DNA of 64,000 nt from Chryseobacterium jejuense (lineage in GTDB: Bacteria > Bacteroidota > Bacteroidia > Flavobacteriales > Weeksellaceae). The notes beneath the pieces were generated by a model, which worked only from the letters and a program-made list of their open reading frames with translations, was not told where the DNA came from and did no database searches. The translations under genes were made by a program, and so were the position numbers. Location: positions 248,001 through 312,000 of the forward strand of contig NZ_JAGIPR010000005.1 in the NCBI RefSeq assembly GCF_017877355.1, written 5' to 3'. Positions within the stretch are counted from its first letter, which is position 1. Every line of letters starts with the position of its first letter. This document shows, piece by piece, positions 50,225 to 57,983 of this stretch.

Positions 50225-51094
50225 ATGAAAATCACAGTAGTAGGCTATAAAAAAGAAGCGAAATTTTCGCAGGGAGTGACTAATGATGAAGATACAGACC
50301 TGATCAACTTTTTAAAAGATAAAGGGTTGGACGTTGTTCCCAGTATTTGGAACGATAAAAATGTAGACTGGAGCTGTTTTAATGTGGTTGTTATCAAGTC
50401 TCCATGGGATTATCATAACCATTTGCAGGCATTTCTGAACTGGCTGGATCATCTTGAAACATTAGGCGTTAAGGTTTTAAATCCTGTAGAAATTATCAAA
50501 TGGAATTCGGATAAACACTACCTGAAAGATATTGCAGATAAGCAACTACCAGTCATTGCATCAGAATATCTTGAAAAAGGATCTTCCTTTGAGAATCGTT
50601 TCTTTGATCTTTTGAACGCTGATAAACTGGTGGTAAAGCCATGTGTAAGTGCCGGAGCACAAAATACAGTCACCATAAGCAGAGATCATTTTGAGGAACG
50701 GGCTAAAGAAATAGACCAGCTTCTGAAAGATCAGAATTATTTGATGCAGCCTTTTGTAGAAGAAATCAAAAATGGAGAATGGTCATTCCTGTTTTTCAAC
50801 GGAAAATACAGCCATTGTTCACTAAAAACGCCTAAAGAAGGAGATTTCAGAGTGCAGCATTATCATGGTGGAAGTATCAGCTATCCAACACCTGATCCGT
50901 TTCATATAGAACAGGCAGGTACTTATCTGAAAAGCTTACCTCAACCCACACTATATGCAAGAGTAGACGGAGTGCTGATTGATAATATCTTCAATCTTAT
51001 GGAACTGGAACTGATAGAACCATATCTGTTCCTGAACGGAGATAATACCTTATTAGAAAACTATTATCAGGCTTTAACCGAAATGATTTCATAA
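50225..51094 (+). CDS. ATP-grasp domain protein (RimK/glutathione-synthetase-like)
   Basis: A 289-residue ATP-grasp ligase: VVIKSPWDYHNHLQAF near 57-73, KLVVKPCVSAGAQNT near 136-150 (P-loop-like region), LMQPFVEEIKNGEWSFLFFNGKYSHCSLKTPKEGDFRVQ (hinge and metal region) and LMELELIEPYLF with the Mg-binding acidic residues. Such enzymes join a carboxylate to an amine with ATP; the substrate could be an amino acid, peptide or glutathione-like molecule. ATG 50225 is taken; the frame is open upstream through the direct repeat (MHSPEIY at 50177), which is a possible longer start. Confidence 0.85.
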   Translation: MKITVVGYKKEAKFSQGVTNDEDTDLINFLKDKGLDVVPSIWNDKNVDWSCFNVVVIKSPWDYHNHLQAFLNWLDHLETLGVKVLNPVEIIKWNSDKHYLKDIADKQLPVIASEYLEKGSSFENRFFDLLNADKLVVKPCVSAGAQNTVTISRDHFEERAKEIDQLLKDQNYLMQPFVEEIKNGEWSFLFFNGKYSHCSLKTPKEGDFRVQHYHGGSISYPTPDPFHIEQAGTYLKSLPQPTLYARVDGVLIDNIFNLMELELIEPYLFLNGDNTLLENYYQALTEMIS

Positions 51095-51114
51095 ATGCTT
51101 ATTGCCTTATAAAA

Positions 51115-51240
51115 GAGGTTGTTTCAAAAGTCATATATTTTGGCTTTTGTCATTTTGACGAAGGACGAATCTCATTAAAATCAATCATTTTGAGATTCTT
51201 CATTACATTTAGAATGATACTTTTTAGACAGCCTTTTCAT
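51115..51240. repeat. 126-bp inverted-repeat element (MITE-like)
   Basis: Ends AGAGGTTGTTTCAAAAG and CTTTTTAGACAGCCTTTT are near-complementary (about 17 of 21 pairs), with an inner GAATCTCA / TGAGATTC pair. Interior phrases such as TTGTCATTTTGACGAAGGA look like a repeat element often found in flavobacterial genomes. It lies between two convergent genes and may also terminate both. Confidence 0.7.
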
Positions 51241-51256
51241 TTTAATGTTTAAATAA

Positions 51257-51610
51257 TCAGGCTTCGGCTTTTATTCTCTCTTTTTCTATCTGAGCCTCAC
51301 CCCATTGTTTCAGATAATCAATAAAAGGCATCAGTTCAAGACCCGTCTCTGTTAAAGAATATTCCACTTTTGGAGGAACTTCGTGATAAACTTCCCGGTG
51401 TACAAGTCCGTCATCTTCCAGTTCCCGTACCGTTTGTGTAAGCATTTTTGGGGTGATGTCTGATAAAGCTTTTCTCAGTTCACCATAGCGCATCACACTT
51501 TGGGTATGAAGATACCATAAAATCCGGCCTTTATACTTTCCGCCAATGCGTTTGAATGCATAATCAACAGGGCAGGATGGCTCATTGGTTACTTTTTTTA
51601 CTTTTAACAT
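51257..51610 (-). CDS. HxlR family transcriptional regulator
   Basis: A 117-residue winged-helix repressor: CPVDYAFKRIGGKYKGRILWYL (Cys13, a residue often redox-active in HxlR proteins), SDITPKMLTQTVRELEDDGLVHREVYHEVPPKVEYSLTETG for the HTH and wing. HxlR/YodB-type proteins respond to quinones, diamide or aldehydes through this Cys. It is divergent from an NADPH-dependent oxidoreductase, the common layout for such detoxification pairs, with a palindromic operator between. Confidence 0.92.
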   Translation of the reverse strand: MLKVKKVTNEPSCPVDYAFKRIGGKYKGRILWYLHTQSVMRYGELRKALSDITPKMLTQTVRELEDDGLVHREVYHEVPPKVEYSLTETGLELMPFIDYLKQWGEAQIEKERIKAEA

Positions 51611-51649
51611 TTTTTCAATAAATTGATAATCAATAATAGTATATTTTAG

Positions 51650-51676
51650 GTATGTAGGTTACAAAAAAGTACATAC
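51650..51676. promoter_or_regulatory. candidate HxlR operator
   Basis: GTATGTA (51650-51656) and TACATAC (51670-51676) form a perfect 7-bp inverted repeat with centres 20 bp apart. It touches the TTG of the promoter at 51677, so a bound repressor would block RNA polymerase. Confidence 0.7.
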
Positions 51677-51707
51677 TTGCTGTAAAGATACAATGAGATT
51701 ACATTTG
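51677..51707 (+). promoter_or_regulatory. consensus promoter of the oxidoreductase gene
   Basis: TTG (51677-51679), 20-bp spacer, TACATTTG (51700-51707), a full Bacteroidetes promoter match. Transcription should start near 51713, about 20 nt before the ATG at 51733. Confidence 0.75.
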
Positions 51708-51732
51708 TTCCTTAATTTTAAAAAATAAAAAT

Positions 51733-52680
51733 ATGAAAGCTGTTATTATAAACGAAGCAGGAAGTGTAGAAAATCTTAAGTTCACAGAAATAGAAAAACC
51801 AACAATAGGTGACAATGAGGTTCTGGTAAAGGTGATGTCAGTAGGCATCAATCCGGTTGATGTAAAAGCAAGAGCATACGAGGGTGTTTTAAACTGGATC
51901 TTTGAAGAGAAACGATCTGTTATTTTAGGCTGGGATATTTCAGGAGAAATTGTGGAAACCGGAAAGAATGTAATAGATTTCAAAGCAGGTGATGAAGTAT
52001 TTGGAATGGTCAACTTCTTTGGAAACGGAAGTGCCTATGCAGAATATGTTGCTGCCCCGGCGTCTCATTTGGCATTAAAGCCTCAAAATATCACTCATCC
52101 ACAGGCTGCGGCAGCCTCAATGGCGGCAGTTACCGCATACCAGGCATTGGTAGATGTTGCTCACATTAAAAAAGGACATAAAGTAGTCATTCATGCTGCT
52201 TCAGGAGGAGTGGGGCATTTTGCCGTTCAGATTGCCAAACATATTGGGGCTTATGTGATAGGCGTTTCTTCAGCTAAAAATAGGGATTTTGTTCTTTCAT
52301 TAGGCGCTGATGAACATATTGATTATACTACCGAAAATTTTAAAGATAAAATACAGGGTGTTGATATCGGGATAGATACCATTCAGGGTGAAACTTTATT
52401 GAACTCTGTGGAAATTGTACATCAGGGTGGAATCATTGTAACCCTTCCATCTCCGGAAATTCCTGAAGAAGTAAAAGATATGGCCAGCCAGAAAGGAATT
52501 AGTATTGAGTTTATGATGGTTGAATCCAAGACAGAAACCATAAAAGCAATTGCAGATTTATTGGATGCAGGAAGTCTAAAGCCTGCTGTTTATAAAACAT
52601 TTGCGTTTGAAGATATCAGAAAAGCACATCTTGAAGTGGAGACCAATCGTGTAGTTGGAAAGGTAGTGGTTACTCTTTAA
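51733..52680 (+). CDS. NADP-dependent quinone-reductase-like oxidoreductase (MDR family)
   Basis: A 315-residue zinc-independent medium-chain dehydrogenase: MKAVIINEAGSVENLKFTEIEKP at the N terminus, GINPVDVKARA near 38, GWDISGEIVETG near 64, the Rossmann AASGGVGHFAVQIAKH near 155, and GVDIGIDTIQGETL near 213. Related to quinone oxidoreductase and zeta-crystallin, which reduce quinones or enones with NADPH. The divergent HxlR regulator and the operator argue for induction by electrophiles. Short hairpin after the stop. Confidence 0.9.
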   Translation: MKAVIINEAGSVENLKFTEIEKPTIGDNEVLVKVMSVGINPVDVKARAYEGVLNWIFEEKRSVILGWDISGEIVETGKNVIDFKAGDEVFGMVNFFGNGSAYAEYVAAPASHLALKPQNITHPQAAAASMAAVTAYQALVDVAHIKKGHKVVIHAASGGVGHFAVQIAKHIGAYVIGVSSAKNRDFVLSLGADEHIDYTTENFKDKIQGVDIGIDTIQGETLLNSVEIVHQGGIIVTLPSPEIPEEVKDMASQKGISIEFMMVESKTETIKAIADLLDAGSLKPAVYKTFAFEDIRKAHLEVETNRVVGKVVVTL

Positions 52681-52683
52681 AAA

Positions 52684-52715
52684 AACAGGACCGGAAAGCA
52701 ATTTCCGGTCCTGTT
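52684..52715. terminator. hairpin between the oxidoreductase and stress-protein genes
   Basis: A perfect 14-bp stem, AACAGGACCGGAAA / TTTCCGGTCCTGTT, with loop GCAA. On the minus strand five T's follow, so it best serves as terminator for the stress-protein gene; the plus strand has no T tract. Confidence 0.75.
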
Positions 52716-52794
52716 AAACAAGATTAAGTGTAAAATTTAACCTTTAAAAGGCCAAAAAGGATAATTCAAATATGTGATTTTTATTGATTGAGTC

Positions 52795-53619
52795 TTAATC
52801 TATGTTTAGGGGGATTGATAGTAATGGAACTTTATTTTTATAGGCCATGATGGCTGTTTTACTTCGGTGGAAAAGAGATTCTACAAGATTATAACGGTAA
52901 GGAACCATGGTGAGCAGGTCCGCATTGGTCAGTTTTACTTCCTCTTCAATAGCTTTGATGATTTCAATAGACTGTATCATCTTGAAACTGTATTTAATAT
53001 CATCAAGATCATACCCGGAATTCAGATCAATATCATGGATAACCTCCACAAAATCCTCTACACTTTCGCTTACATTAAAAACCTCAATTTCTGCATTCAA
53101 CTCATGAATGAAAGAATAAATATCATCCATCGCAGACCAGGTGATAGATTTATGAGTATCATAGGCAAAGAGAATCTTTCGTATTCCTGTATATTCTGTA
53201 TGCCCCGGGATAATTAATATCGGTTTCTTAATTCTGTGAATAGCCTTGATGACATTATTTCCCAAAAGCCTCTGTTCAGGAGTTTTTTCTGCCATTCCCA
53301 TAACAATAAGATCGCTGTTGGTGGCTTGTATACAGTTGTTAAGTTCCTCAATAAAACTTCCTGAAGCCAGATGATACTCTGTTTTTATGCCATATAGATG
53401 GGCTATTTCAATAGATTTATCAGTAAGCTTTTGTTGGTTTTTAAGCGTCTGTTCATAGAAAAAATCAGCAGAAACCTGAGCATTCAGAGCATGGATAGAA
53501 ATGCTTTGCAAATTGAACAGAATGATATTATAATGGTTTTCCTTAGCCATAGAAGCCGCATAATGAATTGCATTTTCAGCTTCCTGGGAAAAATCTGTGC
53601 AGACAATTGTTGTTTTCAT
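52795..53619 (-). CDS. universal stress protein with two USP domains
   Basis: A 274-residue tandem USP: the first domain begins MKTTIVCTDFSQEAENAIHYAASMAKENHYNIILFNLQ and has LIVMGMAEKTPEQRLLGNNVIKAIHRIKKPILIIPG, with an ATP-binding-like G-x2-9-x-G region; the second (about residues 150-274) is more divergent. USPs help survival under stress. The promoter has a TAGTTTTG -7 box and ACGTTTCA boxes with a 21-bp period upstream, shared with the divergent LytS/LytTR pair, so it is a likely regulatory target of that pair. Confidence 0.9.
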   Translation of the reverse strand: MKTTIVCTDFSQEAENAIHYAASMAKENHYNIILFNLQSISIHALNAQVSADFFYEQTLKNQQKLTDKSIEIAHLYGIKTEYHLASGSFIEELNNCIQATNSDLIVMGMAEKTPEQRLLGNNVIKAIHRIKKPILIIPGHTEYTGIRKILFAYDTHKSITWSAMDDIYSFIHELNAEIEVFNVSESVEDFVEVIHDIDLNSGYDLDDIKYSFKMIQSIEIIKAIEEEVKLTNADLLTMVPYRYNLVESLFHRSKTAIMAYKNKVPLLSIPLNID

Positions 53620-53638
53620 TGTACCGATTTTGATACTA

Positions 53639-53646
53639 CAAAACTA
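53639..53646 (-). promoter_or_regulatory. -7 element TAGTTTTG of the universal stress gene
   Basis: On the minus strand TAGTTTTG is a full TAnnTTTG match, putting transcription start about 14 nt upstream of the ATG. No TTG at the expected place, as expected for an activator-dependent promoter. Confidence 0.5.
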
Positions 53647-53700
53647 AGATAGGGAAAGGATGTATTTTATTAAAAATAGGGTGATGTTGCATAAAATGAT

Positions 53701-53731
53701 GATGAAATGTATTTTTCAGGTGATGAAACGT
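53701..53731 (-). promoter_or_regulatory. LytTR-type box pair upstream of the stress-protein gene
   Basis: Direct repeats GATGAAATGT (53701-53710) and GATGAAACGT (53722-53731), period 21 bp, minus-strand reading ACGTTTCATC and ACATTTCATC. They lie at about -68 to -98 from the predicted start of the stress-protein gene. Confidence 0.65.
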
Positions 53732-53757
53732 CAGGCTTCATTTGAACTCGCCTATTT

Positions 53758-53767
53758 TACGTTTCAG
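53758..53767 (+). promoter_or_regulatory. LytTR-type box upstream of the LytS gene
   Basis: TACGTTTCAG, in the direction of the kinase gene. A weaker copy, TTCATTTGAA, lies exactly 21 bp upstream (53737-53746). The boxes are about 80-110 bp before the kinase ATG. Confidence 0.55.
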
Positions 53768-53849
53768 GGATGGTTTTGGCGGTCTCGTTGAAAATCGCGG
53801 GGACTCTTCTAAAATCTATTTCTATATTTACATTCACAAAGTCCCGGAT

Positions 53850-54968
53850 ATGAATAGGATTTCTACCATTAGAAAAAATTTAATACGAAGCAAAAAGATC
53901 CTTTCCGCAATGAAAAGGAGGCTGGTAATCTGGGCGGTAGCAGTAATTACCTTCTGTGGGTTTTCTTACCTCATTGATCCCTTTGATCCTGTTTGGCAGA
54001 GCTATTGGGAAACTCCATTGAAGATGTTCATTGAAGATGCTTTATGGATATTCTTTTTTTCCATTATTATTTCAGAGGTGAGTATTTTTATTGATTCTAC
54101 TCTCAATAAGTTACTTCCATGGAAAGGCAGAACAGTTAAACGATTGCTTATTCAGGGATTTCTTCAGATTGTAGGAAGTGTCTTGATTGTGATGATTATC
54201 AATGCCATTGTGGACTGCACTTCAGACAATTTGCCGGAAATGGATTCCCGAAAAGAATATACTTTACTGGGACAGTGGGTTGCCACCAACATCGTGATAT
54301 CCCTTATTATAAGCGGTTTTAATACCGTAGATTATTTACTGCAAAACTGGAAAAGAACTGCTGTAGAAGCAGCTCAGCATAAAATAAGAGCCTCCAAGCA
54401 TAAACAGGCAGCCATGGTAGCCGAACTTCAGGCTCTCAAATTACAGATAGATCCTCATTTTATCTTTAATAATCTGAGCGTTCTTTCTGAACTTATTCTG
54501 GAAGATCAGCAGCTGGGATATGAATACTCCGAAAAATTTGCACGGGTATACAGATACCTGCTTGTTAACTCCAAGAAAGACATCATTGCCGTAGAAGAAG
54601 AACTGAAATTTTTAGACTCGTATATTTTTCTGATAGAAAAAAGAATTGGGGAAGGAGTGGTATTTAAAATTGATATTCAGGAAGAATACAGATCCATGTA
54701 CACCCTTCCATTATCCCTGCAGTTATTAGTGGAAAATGCGATCAAGCACAATCAGACCTCAAAAGCAAATCCATTGGAAATTCACGTTTATACAAATTCT
54801 GAAGGCGAATTGGTGGTTTCCAATACCTTTTTACCATTGATTAATAAACCCGATTCTTCAGGGGTTGGGCTTACCAACATCATTGCGAGATATGAAATTC
54901 TGGGATATACAAAACCGATTATAGAAAAAACTGAAGATAAATTTATTGTAAAACTTCCATTGATATGA
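53850..54968 (+). CDS. LytS-type sensor histidine kinase (second pair)
   Basis: A 372-residue kinase with membrane helices near residues 22-40, 58-80, 96-118 and 140-160, then a His_kinase domain with LQIDPHFIFNNLSVL (phospho-acceptor His203) and HATPase boxes LQLLVENAIKHNQ and SSGVGLTNI. The C terminus is FIVKLPLI. ATG 53850 starts the family-like N terminus MNRISTIRKNL; a longer open frame to 53742 crosses promoter sequence. It overlaps the LytTR gene by 4 bp (ATGA), so they are coupled. Confidence 0.92.
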   Translation: MNRISTIRKNLIRSKKILSAMKRRLVIWAVAVITFCGFSYLIDPFDPVWQSYWETPLKMFIEDALWIFFFSIIISEVSIFIDSTLNKLLPWKGRTVKRLLIQGFLQIVGSVLIVMIINAIVDCTSDNLPEMDSRKEYTLLGQWVATNIVISLIISGFNTVDYLLQNWKRTAVEAAQHKIRASKHKQAAMVAELQALKLQIDPHFIFNNLSVLSELILEDQQLGYEYSEKFARVYRYLLVNSKKDIIAVEEELKFLDSYIFLIEKRIGEGVVFKIDIQEEYRSMYTLPLSLQLLVENAIKHNQTSKANPLEIHVYTNSEGELVVSNTFLPLINKPDSSGVGLTNIIARYEILGYTKPIIEKTEDKFIVKLPLI

Positions 54969-55729
54969 AGATTAATAAAATTTTAATAGTTGAGGATGAA
55001 AGGCCCAATGCAGACAGGCTAAAGAGACTATTGCAAAAGCTCAGACCTCATATTGAGATCCTTTCCGTAGAAGATTCAATAACCTCCACAGTCAACTGGT
55101 TGGAAAACAATGTCGTTCCGGATATTATTATGATGGATGTTCGTCTTGCAGATGGATTAAGCTTTGAAATTTTTAACAAGCATGAGATTAAAAGTGCTGT
55201 AATTTTTACAACTGCGTACGATGAATATGCAGTACAGGCCTTTAAATACAATAGTGTAGACTATCTTTTAAAACCAATAGAAGAAGATGAGTTGGATGCT
55301 GCACTAAAGCGCTATGAAACCTTTATGGAAGCTGTTCCGGTTGTTGGGTCAGCTATTGAAGGGTTACTGAACTATATCCAGCCTAAAGATTACAGAAAAC
55401 GTTTCCTGATTGCTCATCGTGACGGATATAAAACAGTGCTGGCAGAAGATATTTTATATTTTTATACAGAACTGGGAATCAGTAAAGCAATGCTGAATAC
55501 AGGTATTGTAGAAAATATTCCCCAAACACTGGAAGAGCTGGAAAAACAATTGGATCCGAAATTCTTTTTCCGTGCCAACAGACAATTTATTATTCATATA
55601 GATTCTGTAAAACAGATCTTTAATCATTTTAATGGAAAACTGAAATTAGAATTGAGAAAACAACCTGAAATGGAAGTGATTGTAAGCCGGGAAAAGGCTT
55701 CTGTTTTCAAATCCTGGATGGATTATTAA
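54965..55729 (+). CDS. LytTR-type response regulator (second pair)
   Basis: A 254-residue regulator: receiver domain with Asp58 in IIMMDVRLADG, YAVQAFKYNSVDYLLKPIEED, and a LytTR DNA-binding domain (RKRFLIAHRDGYKTVLAEDILYFYTELGISKAMLNTG, FFRANRQFIIHIDSV). It probably binds the ACGTTTCA direct repeats found upstream of the stress protein, of its own operon, of the porin and of the RND efflux operon. A copy of repeat family 1 begins 10 bp after its stop. Confidence 0.92.
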   Translation: MKINKILIVEDERPNADRLKRLLQKLRPHIEILSVEDSITSTVNWLENNVVPDIIMMDVRLADGLSFEIFNKHEIKSAVIFTTAYDEYAVQAFKYNSVDYLLKPIEEDELDAALKRYETFMEAVPVVGSAIEGLLNYIQPKDYRKRFLIAHRDGYKTVLAEDILYFYTELGISKAMLNTGIVENIPQTLEELEKQLDPKFFFRANRQFIIHIDSVKQIFNHFNGKLKLELRKQPEMEVIVSREKASVFKSWMDY

Positions 55730-55738
55730 TGAAAGAAA

Positions 55739-55866
55739 GCTGGAGGCCGGAAGAGGAAAGTTATTGAAGTCTGAAGACAAAAGAAAATCATTTTAATTAT
55801 TTAGGAGTTTTTATAATGATCAGAAGTTCTTTGCACAATAGTAACTTCCAGCCTCCCTCTTCCAGC
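55739..55866. repeat. dispersed repeat family 1, copy D
   Basis: 128 bp, the best-preserved copy. Left end GCTGGAGGCCGGAAG and GAAAGTTATTG; right end AATAGTAACTTCCAGC then CCTCCCTCTTCCAGC. The ends are imperfect inverted repeats of about 28 bp; the interior is AT-rich. Confidence 0.75.
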
Positions 55867-55883
55867 CCTATATATACCAAAAC

Positions 55884-55908
55884 CCCCTCACGAATTGCTC
55901 ATGAAGGG
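55884..55908 (-). terminator. terminator of the 56 kb porin
   Basis: On the minus strand CCCTTCATGA pairs with TCGTGAGGGG, a 10-bp stem with two G-T pairs and a 5-nt loop, followed by GGTTTTGG. Confidence 0.6.
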
Positions 55909-55940
55909 ATCTGATATAAAGAAAAAGCTATGATTTAAGA

Positions 55941-56531
55941 TTATAAAGGAATAGCATATCCTAAAGAGAGTGCAAAACCTCTGTTTTTCACATCTATGCC
56001 CTTCTCATCCGAGATATTATTTAATCCTAAATTATATCTTCCATCTACAATTACTTTTCCCGGTCCTGCAGGAATCGCTACTCCAGCTCCCATCTGCAAT
56101 CCGAAATCTATTGATTTTGTTTTACCGTATGCAGCCTTCACTTTATCATTTTTTCCCATAAGGATTCCTATAGATGGCCCCGCATTCACGTATACCGGAC
56201 CGAAGCTGTATTTCGCCAACACCGGAACTTCTATATAATTGAAGTTGTAGGTTTCACTTCCCAAACTGTTTTTAAACTTTGTCCCTTTGCTGATAAAATT
56301 AACCTCAGGCTGTACAGAAAAGTTTTTAATACCTGTCTGGATATTTACCCCTAAACCAGCCTGGAAAGATGTCTTTGATTTCTCACCATTTACATTCTTA
56401 ATAGATTGGTTAGCAATATTGATTCCAGCCTTTGGAATTAATTCTATCCCTGACTCCTTTTTTGGATTTGTGTTTTGAGCTTGTACTCCTAATCCTAATA
56501 CGATCGCTGTGATTGCTAAAAACTTTTTCAT
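55941..56531 (-). CDS. PorT-like outer membrane beta-barrel protein
   Basis: A 196-residue barrel: signal peptide (residues 1-18, ending VQAQ), then IELIPKAGINIANQSI, KTSFQAGLGVNIQTG, and strands ending in the aromatic/Tyr-rich YNLGLNNISDEKGIDVKNRGFALSLGYAIPL. This is the PorT/OmpA-like eight-stranded type common in Bacteroidetes. The upstream region has two ACGTTTCA boxes in its own direction, so it may be under the LytTR regulator encoded on the other side. Function in permeability or envelope integrity is likely but unproven. Confidence 0.87.
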   Translation of the reverse strand: MKKFLAITAIVLGLGVQAQNTNPKKESGIELIPKAGINIANQSIKNVNGEKSKTSFQAGLGVNIQTGIKNFSVQPEVNFISKGTKFKNSLGSETYNFNYIEVPVLAKYSFGPVYVNAGPSIGILMGKNDKVKAAYGKTKSIDFGLQMGAGVAIPAGPGKVIVDGRYNLGLNNISDEKGIDVKNRGFALSLGYAIPL

Positions 56532-56621
56532 TTGATAAAATTTAAATTATTGACTTATTTTTTGATGTTTTGATACTGCGAAATTAGACCGGGAAATAAC
56601 CTGAGCCGGTAATTTTAAAAC

Positions 56622-56643
56622 TGAAACGTATAAATTGAAACGT
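56622..56643 (-). promoter_or_regulatory. LytTR-type box pair upstream of the porin
   Basis: TGAAACGT at 56622-56629 and TGAAACGT at 56636-56643 (minus strand ACGTTTCA), period 14 bp, about -49 to -70 from the predicted porin transcription start. The shorter period is unlike the other box pairs. Confidence 0.55.
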
Positions 56644-56735
56644 CAACCGTATTTTTGAAATATTAAAACGGAAAAAACCTTTTTTATCCATCTGAATGGT
56701 GGGAATAACCGCTTTTCTTTTCATTTTTAGTATCG

Positions 56736-56769
56736 TACGTTTCACCTGCGATTAACTACGTTTCACCTG
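56736..56769 (+). promoter_or_regulatory. LytTR-type direct repeat upstream of the RND operon
   Basis: TACGTTTCACCTG occurs at 56736-56748 and again, 13 of 13 identical, at 56757-56769, with a 21-bp period. It ends about 44 bp before the predicted start of transcription, the position expected for an activator. Confidence 0.75.
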
Positions 56770-56835
56770 ATTTTTAGCTAAACTTCCTTATTATATGAAC
56801 TTATTTTGCTCCTGTAAAATTTAAAAACAAATGTT

Positions 56836-57954
56836 ATGAACTACAGAAAAGGATATCTGGCACTTTCACTTACGGCTGCAGCAATACTGTACTCCTGCGG
56901 TTCAGGAAATGGTCAGGAAAATGCCCAGCAGATGCAGGCTCTTCCTACTGACTTTATTCAAGTGACAACCGGGAATGAAGACGTTGCAACCGGTTACCCC
57001 GGAAGTATAGAGGGGCAGGATAATGTGGAAATAAAAGCCCAGGTAACAGGATATCTGGAAGCTGTATATATAAAAGAAGGACAGTTTGTCAGCAAAGGGC
57101 AAACGCTGTTTAGAATTAACCCATCCGTGTACAATGAACAGGTAAATACCAATGAAGCAGCGTTGAAATCTGCTTTGGCAGCTCAGGAAACGGCAAGGTT
57201 GGAAGTTGAGAAATTGAAACCTCTCGTAGAAGGAAAAGTAGTTTCTGATATGCAGCTGAAAACTGCTCAGGCTAATTTAAAGGCAGCCTCAGCACAAGTG
57301 GCTCAGGCTCAGTCTTCGTTAGGTTCTTCAAAGATCAATGCGAACTTTACTTACATCAAAGCTCCGGTAAGCGGATATATAGGAAGAATCCCAAATAGGG
57401 TAGGAAACCTCATCAGCCCTTCGGATGCATCACCATTAACAACGCTTTCCAACATCAGCAGTGTAAATGTATATTTCTCAATGAACGAGGCGGATTTTAT
57501 CGCCCACAGCAGAACAGCAACTTCAGGAGAAAATGCTGAAAATGTAGAACTTATTTTAGCAGATGGTTCCACCTATGGATTCAAAGGGAGATTGGAGAAT
57601 GCCAGTGGGAACTTTGACAGAAATACAGGAAGTATTCAGATGAAAGCAGTTTTCCAGAATCCGGATAAATTATTAAGATCAGGAGGAACAGGAAGAGTAA
57701 TGATTCACAATGCGTTGGATGGCGTGGTGAAGCTTCCTAAAACCTCTGTAAAAGATATTCAGGATAAATTTTTCATTTATAAACTGGAAGGTAAAGATAA
57801 AGTGAAAATGATGCAGATTGAAGTATCCGGAAGCACTTCTCAGGATTACTTTGTGAAAACAGGAGTGAAAGCAGGAGACAAGATCGCTGTCAACAGGATA
57901 GATGCTCTTACAGATGGAGCGCTGGTTGTGGCTAAAGTAACTCCTTCGAAATAA
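56836..57954 (+). CDS. RND efflux periplasmic adaptor (MFP), lipoprotein
   Basis: A 372-residue membrane fusion protein with a lipobox AAAILYSC (Cys20). Biotinyl-lipoyl-like DNVEIKAQVTGYLEAVYIKEGQFVSKGQ (residues 51-78), a helical hairpin up to about 165, then a beta barrel with FTYIKAPVSGYIGRIPNRVGNLISP. It would bridge the inner membrane pump and the outer membrane channel. It is the first gene of a three-gene RND operon; the next start is 30 bp downstream. Confidence 0.93.
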   Translation: MNYRKGYLALSLTAAAILYSCGSGNGQENAQQMQALPTDFIQVTTGNEDVATGYPGSIEGQDNVEIKAQVTGYLEAVYIKEGQFVSKGQTLFRINPSVYNEQVNTNEAALKSALAAQETARLEVEKLKPLVEGKVVSDMQLKTAQANLKAASAQVAQAQSSLGSSKINANFTYIKAPVSGYIGRIPNRVGNLISPSDASPLTTLSNISSVNVYFSMNEADFIAHSRTATSGENAENVELILADGSTYGFKGRLENASGNFDRNTGSIQMKAVFQNPDKLLRSGGTGRVMIHNALDGVVKLPKTSVKDIQDKFFIYKLEGKDKVKMMQIEVSGSTSQDYFVKTGVKAGDKIAVNRIDALTDGALVVAKVTPSK

Positions 57955-57983
57955 TTTTATAATCATTCTTAGAAAATTCGAAA

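Larger units (their letters stand above)
56532..56835. other. 304-bp divergent regulatory region between porin and RND operon
   Basis: No gene. It contains four ACGTTTCA-type boxes: one pair toward each flanking gene. For the porin a near-consensus -7 box (TAATTTCG, minus strand, 56586-56579) and for the RND operon a near-consensus -7 box (TTATTTTG, 56801-56808) lie at proper distances from the boxes. Confidence 0.7.

Noticed and set aside
27213..51094. Linking the Cys-rich peptides with the ATP-grasp protein as a grasp-with-spasm RiPP system
   Set aside because: The ATP-grasp gene lies 9-23 kb away, without a SPASM protein or exporter, and is of the RimK/glutathione-synthetase-like kind, so the connection is not supported.
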